This document shows, one piece after another, positions 1 to 7,243 of a stretch of DNA of 14,547 bases (positions are counted from its first letter, which is position 1; the number at the start of each line of letters is the position of its first letter). The DNA is from JBAXGE01 sp044344145. Lineage in GTDB: Bacteria > Planctomycetota > Phycisphaerae > WQYP01. Both the position numbers and the translations under genes were made by a program. The notes beneath the pieces are model-generated. The model searched no databases. It worked only from the letters and a program-made list of their open reading frames with translations, and was not told where the DNA came from. The stretch covers positions 1 to 14,547 of the forward strand of contig JBIJDM010000045.1 in NCBI GenBank assembly GCA_044344145.1, in the 5' to 3' direction.

Positions 1-1199
1 AGTTGATACGACCGTTCCGCCAGTGTCAAAGCCCGCTGGGCCGCGTCCACCTGGGTCTGCAAATCGGCGATTTTCTGCCGGCTGTTCTGCAAATTCTGAT
101 ACCCCTGATTCACATCATCCACCACCTGCCGGCGGGTCTGGCTGACGCCCAGTCCAGCCTGCCGATACACGCTCCACGCCCGGCGGATGTCGGCTTCGAT
201 CGCCAGCGCGGAAAAGATCGGCAAATGGGCGGATACGCCCCCGGTCCAGTTCTGGATACTGGCCGGATCGCTATGCAAATAGTAGTCGAAGTTAATTGTG
301 ACCGAGGGGTAATATTGCCGGATCGCCGCATCCAGCCCCGAGCGGGTCGCCTCCACGGTCAGCGTGGCAGCTTGCAGGTCCTGCCGCCCAGCCTCCGCCT
401 GTTGTTGCCATTGCTCCAGTGCGGGAATCTCCGTCGGCAGGACATAGGCATCCGTCAACGGCCCCCCCACCGTCGCTGTCCCCATCAGCCGGGCCAGCGC
501 ACTGCGAGCATTGGCCGCATCTGTCCGCGCCTGGGTCAGAGCCACCCGTGTCCCGGCCAGATCGGCCTGACTCTGCGCCACATCCAGCGGCTTGGCATTC
601 TCCAGTTTCAGCCGCGCTTCCTGATCGCGCAACCGTTCGGCTTTCAGCTTGAGACTGTTCTCATACACTTCGGCCTGGCGTTCGGCTTTGATTACCGTGT
701 AATAGGCCTGCACCACCTGCAGCAATATGGTTTCGCGTTCGTTGAGCAATACCTGGGCGCGTTGCTGGGCATTCTGCCCCGCCGCCTCCAAGTTGGCGAT
801 ATTGGCCAGCGATCCCGTGGCTGACGCGCTCACCGGCACCGTTAACCTATGGGCCGTCCCGCCGTCGGTACCGCTCAACGAATAAGTCGGCCCCAAACTC
901 AGCGTGGGTAAAAACGTGCCCGCCTGACGCATCTTTTCCGCCAGCGCCTGCACGTAATTTTCCCCCTGCGTGGCTATCGCCTCGTTATCCGCATTTGCCA
1001 ATTGCAGCGCCAACACCAGCGGCAAGGCTTCCGCGCCGTCATACGCGGGCCGGGTAGCTGGCTCCGTCCCATCAAGCACCTGTCGGTAACGCACCACATC
1101 ATCCGACCAATTACCGCAACCGGCCAGCAACAATAGCACCATCGCACCAGCCATATACGCTGGGGTTGCACGCCCGCATCTGATCAGTTTTTTACTCAT
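1..1199 (-). CDS. Outer-membrane efflux lipoprotein (TolC/NodT-type), C-terminus cut by window edge
   Basis: The frame is open from ATG at 1199 to the left edge (399 codons, no stop), so the gene is partial. The N-terminus reads as a lipoprotein signal: basic MSKKLIR, a hydrophobic stretch (about residues 16-27) and the lipobox LLAGC with Cys28 as the likely lipidated residue. The rest is rich in Ala, Gln, Leu and Arg with long helical repeats (for example QVVQAYYTVIKAERQAEVYENS and LDVAQSQADLAGTRVALTQAR), typical of the OEP/TolC family; members have about 450-500 residues, so perhaps 60-100 are missing. The start codon overlaps the end of the permease gene by 8 nt, with GAGG 9 nt upstream, suggesting translational coupling. 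Inferred role: the outer-membrane channel completing the efflux pump encoded by the three upstream genes. Substrate unknown. Confidence 0.9.
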   Translation of the reverse strand, partial: MSKKLIRCGRATPAYMAGAMVLLLLAGCGNWSDDVVRYRQVLDGTEPATRPAYDGAEALPLVLALQLANADNEAIATQGENYVQALAEKMRQAGTFLPTLSLGPTYSLSGTDGGTAHRLTVPVSASATGSLANIANLEAAGQNAQQRAQVLLNERETILLQVVQAYYTVIKAERQAEVYENSLKLKAERLRDQEARLKLENAKPLDVAQSQADLAGTRVALTQARTDAANARSALARLMGTATVGGPLTDAYVLPTEIPALEQWQQQAEAGRQDLQAATLTVEATRSGLDAAIRQYYPSVTINFDYYLHSDPASIQNWTGGVSAHLPIFSALAIEADIRRAWSVYRQAGLGVSQTRRQVVDDVNQGYQNLQNSRQKIADLQTQVDAAQRALTLAERSYQ

Positions 1200-2406
1200 A
1201 GCGTAAAGCCTCGATGGGGTCCAATTTAGCCGCCCGTCGGGCGGGATAATAGCCGAAGAAAATACCCACTCCGGCCGAGAAGCCCAGCGCTAGTAATACC
1301 GCCGGTCCCTTGACCTGCAAGGTAATCGTGGTTTGCATGGCGGAGATCACCTTCGCCGTCAGCATTCCCCCCAGCACGCCCAGCACCCCGCCCGTGGCGC
1401 TCATCACCACGGATTCGATCAGGAACTGCCGCAGGATATCACGTTGCCGGGCACCGATGGCTTTGCGCACGCCGATTTCCCGGGTGCGTTCCGCCACCGT
1501 CACCAGCATCACATTCATCACCCCGATGCCCCCCACCAGCAGCGAAATCCCCGCAATCCCACCCAGCAGCAGCGACAACACCGTATTGATGGTCGAGGTG
1601 GCACTGAGCACATCCGCCTGATTGCGGACATTGAAATCATTGTCCACATCATCGGCCAGCCGGTGCTGTTTGCGCAGCAGCAGCGTGGCTTTGGTCTGGA
1701 TCGCGGTCAGTTGCGTTTCATCTTTGGCGCTCAGGTCCACCTCGCTGAGATAATCCACGCCCAGTACCTGCCGCATGGCCGTGGTAAAGGGGATGATAAT
1801 CTGGTCATCAGGATTAAAGAAGCCCTGATCGCCTTTGGCCACCAGCAGCCCAATCACCCGGTACTGCACGCCTTTAATTTCGATCATCTGGCCGACCACG
1901 GCAGCGCTGGCCTCACCGAACAGATTCGTGGCCGTGGTCGGCCCAAGCACCGCTACGCGGGCCGAGGAATCGCAATCCGCATCGGACAAAGGCCGGCCCC
2001 ACTGGACCTGGAAATTCCGGATGGTAAAGTACGTCGGCGCCGTCCCCAGCAGGTTCGGCCGGGTATTTTTGTTGGCATGCTTGGCCTGCACCCCGCCGCG
2101 CACGATCGGCGCGACCCGGGCCACTTCCGGAATATTCCGTAGCGCCAGCGCATCTTCGATCTTGAGGTTTTTCTGCGTGCCCGTGATCACCCCGCCGGTG
2201 CCACGTTGCCCCGGTGTGACCATCAGCACATTGGTACCCAACGCGGACATCTGATCAAACACTTTTTTCTGCGCCCCCGAGGCCAGCGCCAGCGCCGAAA
2301 TCACCGACCACACGCCGATAATAATCCCCAGCATCGCCAGAAACGACCGGAGCTTGTTGGCCACCAGACTGCGTAACGCCACGGCGGCAATGGTCCAGAA
2401 AATCAT
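1192..2406 (-). CDS. MacB-type ABC transporter permease
   Basis: A 404-residue inner-membrane subunit of the MacB/FtsX family. One N-terminal membrane segment (about residues 22-43, following NKLRSFLAML) is followed by a large periplasmic domain (about 45-270) that matches the MacB core layout. The C-terminal FtsX domain has three membrane segments (about 274-302, 331-352, 366-388) and the hallmark cytoplasmic loop ERTREIGVRKAIGARQRDIL. The end, GYYPARRAAKLDPIEALRYE, is classic for the family. E. coli MacB carries ATPase and permease in one chain; here the ATPase is a separate gene just upstream, as in many bacteria. Translation starts 4 nt after a perfect AGGAGGTG site and overlaps the ATPase stop as ATGA. 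MacB-type proteins act as mechanotransmitters driving export from the periplasm of macrolides, peptides or lipopeptides. The substrate here cannot be read from sequence. Confidence 0.95.
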   Translation of the reverse strand: MIFWTIAAVALRSLVANKLRSFLAMLGIIIGVWSVISALALASGAQKKVFDQMSALGTNVLMVTPGQRGTGGVITGTQKNLKIEDALALRNIPEVARVAPIVRGGVQAKHANKNTRPNLLGTAPTYFTIRNFQVQWGRPLSDADCDSSARVAVLGPTTATNLFGEASAAVVGQMIEIKGVQYRVIGLLVAKGDQGFFNPDDQIIIPFTTAMRQVLGVDYLSEVDLSAKDETQLTAIQTKATLLLRKQHRLADDVDNDFNVRNQADVLSATSTINTVLSLLLGGIAGISLLVGGIGVMNVMLVTVAERTREIGVRKAIGARQRDILRQFLIESVVMSATGGVLGVLGGMLTAKVISAMQTTITLQVKGPAVLLALGFSAGVGIFFGYYPARRAAKLDPIEALRYE

Positions 2407-3134
2407 AGCCCACCTCCTACGCCCACGGTCGGAGAGGGAACAATCTGGCCGTCACAGATGTAAATCTCACGCGGGCAATGCCGGGCCACACTTAAATCAT
2501 GTGTCACCACCAGAATCGTATGCCCCTGGGCATTGAGCGCTTTGAACAGCGCCAGCACTTCCTCGCCGGTCTTGGTATCCAGCGCCCCGGTGGGTTCATC
2601 GGCCAGAATGATATCTGGATTATTGACCAGTGCCCGTGCAATGGCGACCCGCTGGCGTTGCCCGCCGCTGAGTTGGTTGGGCTCGTGGTGCATCCGTTCG
2701 CCCAGCCCCACCGTTTCCAGCGCCCGCGCCGCTTTGGCCCGCGCGTCTTTCCCCCCCAGATAATGCACGGGCAATTCCACGTTCGCCAGCGCGCTCATGC
2801 GCGGCAACAGATTGAAGTTCTGAAACACAAATCCGATCCGCTGGCTGCGCAGACTCGCCAGTTCGTCATCATTAAGCGTGGAGACATCTTCGCCGTTAAG
2901 GATATACGTCCCGCTGTCCGGCCGATCCAGACACCCCAGCACATTCATCAGCGTACTCTTGCCCGAACCGCTGGGGCCGCGGATCGCCACCATCTCCCCG
3001 GCGGCAATCTGCACACTCACATCGTCGAGCGCATTGACGGTCTGGCCGCCCAGTTCGTAGCTCTTGTATAGATGCTCGGTATGAATCACGTGCTTGGTCC
3101 CGTTAGAAAATATCTGCGTTTCATCGCGCCCCAT
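2403..3134 (-). CDS. MacB/LolD-type ABC transporter ATP-binding protein
   Basis: A 243-residue nucleotide-binding subunit that powers the adjacent permease from the cytoplasm. All ABC motifs are intact: Walker A GPSGSGKST (53-61), Q-loop Gln105 in FVFQNFNLLP, signature LSGGQRQRVAIARAL (155-169), Walker B IILADEPTGALD (175-186) and H-loop His212 (VVTHD). The stretch LPRMSALANVELP after the Q-loop is typical of the MacB/LolD/FtsE subgroup. The chosen ATG lies just after the adaptor gene, whose TAA is part of a TAAGGTGGG that could act as the ribosome site but is very close to the ATG. A GTG at codon 16 (position 3089), just before the conserved domain begins, is an alternative start. The stop codon overlaps the permease start by 4 nt. 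Confidence 0.95.
   Translation of the reverse strand: MGRDETQIFSNGTKHVIHTEHLYKSYELGGQTVNALDDVSVQIAAGEMVAIRGPSGSGKSTLMNVLGCLDRPDSGTYILNGEDVSTLNDDELASLRSQRIGFVFQNFNLLPRMSALANVELPVHYLGGKDARAKAARALETVGLGERMHHEPNQLSGGQRQRVAIARALVNNPDIILADEPTGALDTKTGEEVLALFKALNAQGHTILVVTHDLSVARHCPREIYICDGQIVPSPTVGVGGGL
2411..2418 (-). promoter_or_regulatory. Strong Shine-Dalgarno site of the permease gene
   Basis: On the minus strand AGGAGGTG lies 4 nt upstream of the permease ATG (2406). It is a full match to the anti-SD core and sits inside the end of the ATPase gene, encoding part of its Gly-rich tail. It fixes the permease start and supports ATGA coupling. Confidence 0.8.
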
Positions 3135-3140
3135 CCCACC

Positions 3141-4505
3141 TTAGTGTGGTGGCGGGCCTCCGCCCGGACCGACCGCCTGACTTTTCCAGCGCGTGGGTAG
3201 TTCCGTGGTGACGATCCGCACGGATTCGCCCTCCGTCAACCCGGAGACAATTTCCACCGTATCGCTGCCCTGCAAGCCCACGTTGACCACCCGACCTTCA
3301 CCCTCGGCGGTGGTCACCACCGCCTCTTTGCCGCGCCAGAGGATGGCCGAAGCGGGTAGCGTCAATACATTAGGACGCTCATCCTGGACGATGGTCACAT
3401 TCCCGGTCATCTCGGGCCGCAGCAGGGCTTTCGCATCATCAAGCACTTCCACCTTCACCTCAAAGGTCACCACATTCGAGGCATTGACCCCCTTGGTGGC
3501 AATCCGCATAACTTTGCCGGCAAACGTACGGCCCTGATAACTGGCCACCGTGATCCGGGCCGGCTGATCCAATCGCACCGCGCCGATATCGCTTTCATCC
3601 ACCGTGGCAATCACAAACACCCGCGACAGGTCCGAAATCGTCATAATCGTGGTACCGCCGGAAAATCCACTCATCCCGGAGGCCACAATCGTCCCCTTCT
3701 GTACATTGAGCGCGGACACCACACCGTCCACCGGGGCCGTCACCGTGGTATAGCCCAACTGATTCATCTGCGTCTTGAGTGTGATCTGATCGGACTGCAG
3801 TTGCGCTTCGACCATCTTGACCGCTTCCTGCTTGTAGGCGATCTGGATTTCCTGCTGCTTGAGTTCCTCCATCGCGGTCCGGGCCGCACTCAGAGCGGTT
3901 TCCGCCGCACTGGCTTCAGTCTCCGCCGCTTCCAATTCTTCCCGTATGCCCAGTCCCTCGGCCAGCAATTTTTTCTGCCGTTCCGCTTTGGCCCGCAAAT
4001 TCACCGCTTTCACTCCGATGGATCCCAGCGCGACGGTATTTTTCTCCCGCGTGGTGACCAGCACCGCTTCCGCCAACAGCAAATCCTGCCGGGCCTGGGC
4101 CAATTTGGCTGTGGTCTGGGCCACGGTGGACTCCGCCAAACTCACCGACAACTTCGCATCACTCTGATCCAACTGACACAGCAACGCACCTTTTTTTACG
4201 GTTTGACTGATATCGTATGGGAGTTCGATCACTTCCCCACTGGCCCGGCACTTGATATCCACTTCAAGATTCGATACCACCCGGCACGAAGAATTCACCG
4301 CCATCTCCACCCGCCCCCGCCCCACCTTCACCAGTTCCGCCGGATTGATTGCCACTGTGGTCGGCGCGGCAAAGTACCGCTGCCAGCCCCACCATCCGGC
4401 CACACCCAGCAGCACCAGGACCAGACCATAATACGGCCAGCGCCGCCGGGCCTTACGTTTGGCGGGACGATTGTGCGGGGCAGGGGGATGCGGTGTGGTA
4501 GTCAT
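3141..4505 (-). CDS. HlyD/MacA-family periplasmic adaptor (membrane fusion protein)
   Basis: A 454-residue adaptor linking the inner-membrane permease to the outer-membrane channel. A short basic cytoplasmic N-terminus (PAKRKARRR) precedes one membrane anchor (about residues 26-41). The split lipoyl/barrel-sandwich domain is seen at about 80-117 (GEVIELPYDISQTVKKGALL) and 250-295 (TVTAPVDGVVSALNVQKGTI). The two halves flank a long Ala/Glu/Gln/Lys-rich coiled-coil hairpin (about 118-248). Beta-barrel and membrane-proximal domains follow (DESDIGAVRLDQPARITV; LTLPASAILWRGKEAVV). The C-terminus ends in a Gly/Pro-rich tail. It is the first gene of the efflux operon, 6 nt before the ATPase gene and divergent from the AraC regulator. 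An in-frame stop lies 8 codons upstream of the chosen ATG, which rules out a long extension. Confidence 0.94.
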   Translation of the reverse strand: MTTTPHPPAPHNRPAKRKARRRWPYYGLVLVLLGVAGWWGWQRYFAAPTTVAINPAELVKVGRGRVEMAVNSSCRVVSNLEVDIKCRASGEVIELPYDISQTVKKGALLCQLDQSDAKLSVSLAESTVAQTTAKLAQARQDLLLAEAVLVTTREKNTVALGSIGVKAVNLRAKAERQKKLLAEGLGIREELEAAETEASAAETALSAARTAMEELKQQEIQIAYKQEAVKMVEAQLQSDQITLKTQMNQLGYTTVTAPVDGVVSALNVQKGTIVASGMSGFSGGTTIMTISDLSRVFVIATVDESDIGAVRLDQPARITVASYQGRTFAGKVMRIATKGVNASNVVTFEVKVEVLDDAKALLRPEMTGNVTIVQDERPNVLTLPASAILWRGKEAVVTTAEGEGRVVNVGLQGSDTVEIVSGLTEGESVRIVTTELPTRWKSQAVGPGGGPPPH

Positions 4506-4581
4506 AGGACCCAGCTCACATTACGACTTCAGGACGCTGATGTGCCCAAGGCAACGATCCTCAGCATACCTGACCCGCACG

Positions 4582-4587
4582 ATTATA
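4582..4587 (-). promoter_or_regulatory. Putative -10 box of the efflux operon
   Basis: The minus strand reads TATAAT here, a perfect sigma-70 type -10 hexamer, about 77 nt upstream of the adaptor start codon. The hexamer 17 bp further upstream (4605-4610, TAGTTA) is a poor -35 match. A promoter that depends on an activator would fit, and the divergent AraC-family gene is an obvious candidate. Motif seen; function inferred. Confidence 0.45.
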
Positions 4588-4619
4588 CGGCCTGCATCGT
4601 GGACTAACTATGCTTATTT

Positions 4620-4648
4620 GTCCGTTTTTTTGTTGCCATCGTCCATTT
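4620..4648. promoter_or_regulatory. Candidate AraC-type operator: direct repeat GTCCRTTT 21 bp apart
   Basis: GTCCGTTT (4620-4627) and GTCCATTT (4641-4648) differ at one position and start exactly 21 bp apart, about two helical turns. AraC-family proteins commonly bind direct repeats on one face of the helix. The pair lies between the two divergent -10 boxes. The right half occupies the position expected for the -35 box of the AraC gene (4641-4646). This is pattern evidence only. Confidence 0.35.
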
Positions 4649-4663
4649 ACCCCTGCTTCGGGG

Positions 4664-4669
4664 TATAAT
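4664..4669 (+). promoter_or_regulatory. -10 box of the AraC-family gene, only 6 nt before its ATG
   Basis: TATAAT ends 6 nt before the ATG at 4676. Transcription starting at the usual distance would begin at or next to the A of the start codon, giving a leaderless mRNA. No Shine-Dalgarno sequence precedes that ATG, which agrees. The -35 position (4641-4646, GTCCAT) is a poor match and overlaps the candidate operator repeat. An imperfect hairpin ACCCC-N6-GGGGT (4649-4664) touches the box. Confidence 0.5.
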
Positions 4670-4675
4670 ATCGGC

Positions 4676-5761
4676 ATGCCCCACCGCCCCGCCATCACCC
4701 CCGCTGGTCGCCGTAAGTTGGACGCCACCCATGCGCCCGGCACCCCCGCATTTCCTCAACTCGACCCCCTGACGCAAATCCTCGACGACATTCATCTGCG
4801 GTGCATGGTTCCCGGGGCACATGAAATGACCGCACCGTGGGGCGTGCGTTTCGGTTCTGGCAACGCGCACGATTTTCGCCGTCAACTGGAAACACTGGGC
4901 CTGACTCTGCCCCCGCATGATCCCCCCGCGATGCAGGGCGCTCTGGTGGCAGTGCTGGATGGCAATTGCTGCCTCACCGTGGAAAAACACCGTATCAAAC
5001 TCGCGCTCACCACCGGCGACGTGGTCCTGATCACCCGCAAAGACCCGTTTATACTCCGCGACACCTGGACCTCCCCCGTCCGCGAAGTCCACGAATTGAT
5101 CCGCCGCGAGGACATCGAACAGCAGCGCGGCTTGCGCTGGGGTCAGGGTGGCGCCCGCACCACGTTTCTAAGCGGGGCGTTTCATTTTGCCGACGAGGAA
5201 CGCCATCCCCTGCTGGCCACGCTGCCCCCGGTCATCCATGTGCGCAGTACCGATTTGAACACAACCCCCTGGCTGGAAAGTACGCTTAAATTTCTCACCA
5301 GCGAACTAACCACCCATCTGCCCGGCGCCCAGAGCATCGTCAACCATCTCGTGCACGTGCTATTCGTACAGGCCGTACGCGCCTATGCCGCCACCCGCCC
5401 CGGCCCCGCGCCGCGCTCGGGTTTTCAGGCCATTTTCGATTCCGAACTCGCCCCCGTGCTGGGCCACATGCACTCGCGCCCAGAAGCCCCCTGGACGGTT
5501 GCCAGCCTGGCCGCCCAGGCCTGCATCAGCCGCAGCGCCTTTTCTGCCCGTTTCACCGCCATCATCGGCAACCCCCCGCTGCAATATCTGACCGAATGCC
5601 GGATGCGCAAAGCCCGCTCCCTGCTGCGTAACAGCAGCTTGGGCATCAAAGCCATCGCGATTAAAGTGGGTTATTCCAACGAATCCGCCTTCAGCAACGC
5701 CTTCAAACGCGCCACCGGCACCTCCCCCGGCCAGTACCGCCGCGCCCAAGCCAAGCCCTGA
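4676..5761 (+). CDS. AraC-family transcriptional regulator with N-terminal cupin domain
   Basis: A 361-residue regulator. The N-terminal half (about 30-205; LDPLTQILDDIHLRC, GDVVLIT) resembles the AraC-associated Cupin_6 ligand-sensing domain. The C-terminal 100 residues hold the double helix-turn-helix: first TVASLAAQACISRSAFSARF (274-293), second IKAIAIKVGYSNESAFSNAF (324-343), then the family signature ATGTSPGQYRR. The frame is open 22 codons further upstream to an ATG at 4610. I chose 4676 because the extension (LICPFFCCHRPF) is unlike the family, has no ribosome site, and would span the -10 box. It is divergent from the efflux operon, so control of that operon in response to a small effector is likely but unproven. 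Confidence 0.9.
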   Translation: MPHRPAITPAGRRKLDATHAPGTPAFPQLDPLTQILDDIHLRCMVPGAHEMTAPWGVRFGSGNAHDFRRQLETLGLTLPPHDPPAMQGALVAVLDGNCCLTVEKHRIKLALTTGDVVLITRKDPFILRDTWTSPVREVHELIRREDIEQQRGLRWGQGGARTTFLSGAFHFADEERHPLLATLPPVIHVRSTDLNTTPWLESTLKFLTSELTTHLPGAQSIVNHLVHVLFVQAVRAYAATRPGPAPRSGFQAIFDSELAPVLGHMHSRPEAPWTVASLAAQACISRSAFSARFTAIIGNPPLQYLTECRMRKARSLLRNSSLGIKAIAIKVGYSNESAFSNAFKRATGTSPGQYRRAQAKP

Positions 5762-5902
5762 TCCCAACAATTAGCCCCACCGCCTAAATCAATGCCGGAG
5801 CTGCTTATCCATTATGCAAGTTAATACAGCCCTCGCCTTTGCCAGCTCCATCGACGTGTCTATCAGTGATCGAATGACGGCAAATGCGTACCCCATCATC
5901 AC

Positions 5903-6733
5903 TCATCTACTATTAGAGGCAACATAAGCCCTCGTCCCTTTACACGTCGGATAGCGCGTACACCCCCAGAATTGGGTTCCGGCACGTACGCCCTGGCGTG
6001 CCGTTCGTATGATCATTTCGCTGTTACACAATGGGCAACATGGAACTGGTGTTGTGGTTCTTGCCTCTGGTTCCGGGCGATTGATCACCTTACCTTGTTG
6101 GGCACTTTGAATCAGTGCGACCAACCGAGAGCTATCAATTACTTCCAACTGTGGACTCTCACAGACAAAGCGGTGGGCTTCTGTAGTCAGGCGTCCGGAA
6201 GTCACCAAAATCCCTTTATCCACATGGGCACTTACGACCACCCCCAATAACTCGCGTACCGTAGTAACCCCCACCTTATACGTTCGCCATTGCTTACACT
6301 GCACCATCACCTTTTGACCATGACCATGTAAAATCACATCTACCCCGCCGTCACCACCACTGTTCCCCACCACCTCAGCACTATAACCCTGACAGCGATA
6401 TGCCTCACAAATCAGGCGTTCAAAATCCTGCCAAGTCATGGCTCGAATCGAATCCAGCCCTGTCTGACTGGCCAGTAAATAGCGATTCTTAAATTTCCAT
6501 AGCTCCGCCATACCCCACGCCACGAGAATCGCGCCTCCCATTACCCACGACAACAACACAAAAACTGACCGGAGCATATCGCCAGAGTTTTTGTCTGTCG
6601 TAGTAAAATTGGGCACCAGTAATCGTAACAGCAGAAACACTACCAACGCTAAACTCGGTCCGACCCAAAACGGTACGTATTTTAATATCTCAAAAAGAAC
6701 ATCGAGCAGAGGCTCCTCGCGTCGGCGTGCCAT
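5903..6733 (-). CDS. Membrane-anchored Mrr-type restriction endonuclease-like protein with C4 zinc ribbon
   Basis: A 276-residue three-part protein. The N-terminus has two membrane segments (about 22-41 and 53-75). The centre (about 99-208) is an Mrr_cat-type PD-(D/E)XK nuclease fold: MTWQDFERLICEAY with Glu105, then GGDGGVDV with Asp132, then VQCKQW with Gln145 and Lys147, so the catalytic set is present. The C-terminus is a topoisomerase-type zinc ribbon with Cys233, Cys236, Cys258 and Cys264 (CPLC...GCTRYPTC). Mrr-type domains cut DNA, often modified DNA; a membrane-tethered form may act on incoming or damaged DNA, but that role is inferred. AGAAGGGA about 7 nt before the ATG supports the start. 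The gene is monocistronic, convergent with the AraC gene and downstream of a tRNA-Leu. Its base composition looks less GC-rich than its neighbours by eye, hinting at transfer. Confidence 0.9.
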   Translation of the reverse strand: MARRREEPLLDVLFEILKYVPFWVGPSLALVVFLLLRLLVPNFTTTDKNSGDMLRSVFVLLSWVMGGAILVAWGMAELWKFKNRYLLASQTGLDSIRAMTWQDFERLICEAYRCQGYSAEVVGNSGGDGGVDVILHGHGQKVMVQCKQWRTYKVGVTTVRELLGVVVSAHVDKGILVTSGRLTTEAHRFVCESPQLEVIDSSRLVALIQSAQQGKVINRPEPEARTTTPVPCCPLCNSEMIIRTARQGVRAGTQFWGCTRYPTCKGTRAYVASNSR

Positions 6734-6787
6734 TTTAAAATCCCTTCTGAACGATTACCAGTAATGCGAGACATGAAGACAAAGGCC

Positions 6788-6816
6788 ATTGTAACTCGAA
6801 AAATGCGACTAACCAA
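6788..6816 (-). promoter_or_regulatory. Putative promoter of the Mrr-type nuclease gene
   Basis: On the minus strand, TTGGTT (6811-6816) and TACAAT (6788-6793) are separated by 17 bp. The -10 box matches the consensus at 5 of 6 positions and the -35 box at 3 of 6. A start near 6781 would leave a leader of about 48 nt. The promoter lies downstream of the tRNA terminator, so the gene would be expressed independently of the tRNA. Confidence 0.45.
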
Positions 6817-6902
6817 GACATTCATCTTATTACCATCCACCCCGCAGCGACCCGAAACCGCCCACATCAACACCGAGGAAGTCGCCCTAATCCCCACTCC
6901 CG

Positions 6903-6941
6903 CAAAAACACAAAAACCCCCGAAATTCACTTTTCGGGGGT
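6903..6941 (-). terminator. Rho-independent terminator of tRNA-Leu
   Basis: A perfect 10-bp inverted repeat, ACCCCCGAAA (6916-6925) and TTTCGGGGGT (6932-6941), with a 6-nt loop. Read on the minus strand it is followed by the T-rich tail TTTTTGTGTTTTT. It begins 15 nt after the tRNA 3' end, exactly where an intrinsic terminator for that gene should be. Confidence 0.9.
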
Positions 6942-6956
6942 CATTGCGACTTATCC

Positions 6957-7038
6957 TGCGGGCGAGAGGACTCGAACCTCCACGGAGTTACCCACTAGAA
7001 CCTGAATCTAGCGCGTCTGCCAATTTCGCCACGCCCGC
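6957..7038 (-). tRNA. tRNA-Leu (anticodon CAG)
   Basis: The minus strand folds as a class II tRNA. The acceptor stem is GCGGGCG/CGCCCGC with discriminator A. The D arm contains AAATTGGCAGA. The anticodon stem CTAGA/TCTAG encloses loop TTCAGGT, giving anticodon CAG, which reads CUG. A longer variable arm (about 13 nt) follows, then T arm GGAGG-TTCGAGT-CCTCT. The long variable arm and discriminator A agree with leucine identity. The 3' CCA is not encoded (GGA follows the discriminator), so CCA must be added by nucleotidyltransferase. The gene has its own promoter and terminator. CUG is a frequent Leu codon in the surrounding GC-rich genes. Confidence 0.95.
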
Positions 7039-7055
7039 AAAAGCATGGACGGATA

Positions 7056-7084
7056 AGTATACCATATCGCCCCCCGGCTGCAAA
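7056..7084 (-). promoter_or_regulatory. Promoter of tRNA-Leu
   Basis: On the minus strand, TTTGCA (7079-7084), a 17-bp spacer and TATACT (7056-7061) form a good sigma-70 type promoter. The expected start near 7049 is about 11 nt before the mature tRNA 5' end. A GGGGGG run lies within the spacer. Confidence 0.65.
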
Positions 7085-7184
7085 TCGCACCGCACCCCCA
7101 TACCCAGCCCTATCTCCCACCCAAGCCCCCTGTCCAGCCCCCTCCGGCCCGACAAATCGCCCTTCTCACCCCTTCCGCTTTGCT

Positions 7185-7211
7185 TTGACCGCCCGACTTT
7201 GTTAGCATAAT
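7185..7211 (+). promoter_or_regulatory. Putative promoter of the TPR protein gene
   Basis: TTGACC (7185-7190) and CATAAT (7206-7211) are separated by 15 bp (16 bp if the -35 is read as TTTGAC at 7184). Both hexamers are close to consensus. A start near 7218 would leave a leader of about 25 nt before the ATG at 7244. Confidence 0.5.
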
Positions 7212-7228
7212 GGCAGCGATAAAGCGCC

Positions 7229-7233
7229 AGGAG
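7229..7233 (+). promoter_or_regulatory. Ribosome binding site deciding the TPR gene start
   Basis: AGGAG ends 1 nt before the ATG at 7235 but 10 nt before the in-frame ATG at 7244. One nucleotide is too close for initiation, so 7244 is the better start and removes three residues (MCF). Confidence 0.6.
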
Positions 7234-7243
7234 TATGTGTTTC

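Noticed and set aside
1333..2142. Plus-strand frame antisense to the permease, His/Gln/Arg-rich; likewise 3801-4607 over the adaptor and 3-824 over the channel gene.
   Set aside because: Shadow frames; the minus strand encodes clear efflux proteins.
4610..4675. Upstream extension of the AraC-family gene from ATG 4610.
   Set aside because: The added residues are unlike the family, no ribosome site precedes the ATG, and the extension spans a perfect -10 box.
5797..5849. Inverted repeat GGAGCTG/CAGCTCC in the gap between the AraC and nuclease genes, considered as a bidirectional terminator.
   Set aside because: Arms of only 7 bp with a 39-nt loop and no T tract on either strand; likely chance. 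Nothing else was seen in that 141-bp gap.
6957..7038. Integration attachment site at the tRNA-Leu 3' end.
   Set aside because: No second copy of the tRNA 3' end and no integrase gene was seen in the window; only the 11-mer shared with the REP, at the 5' end.
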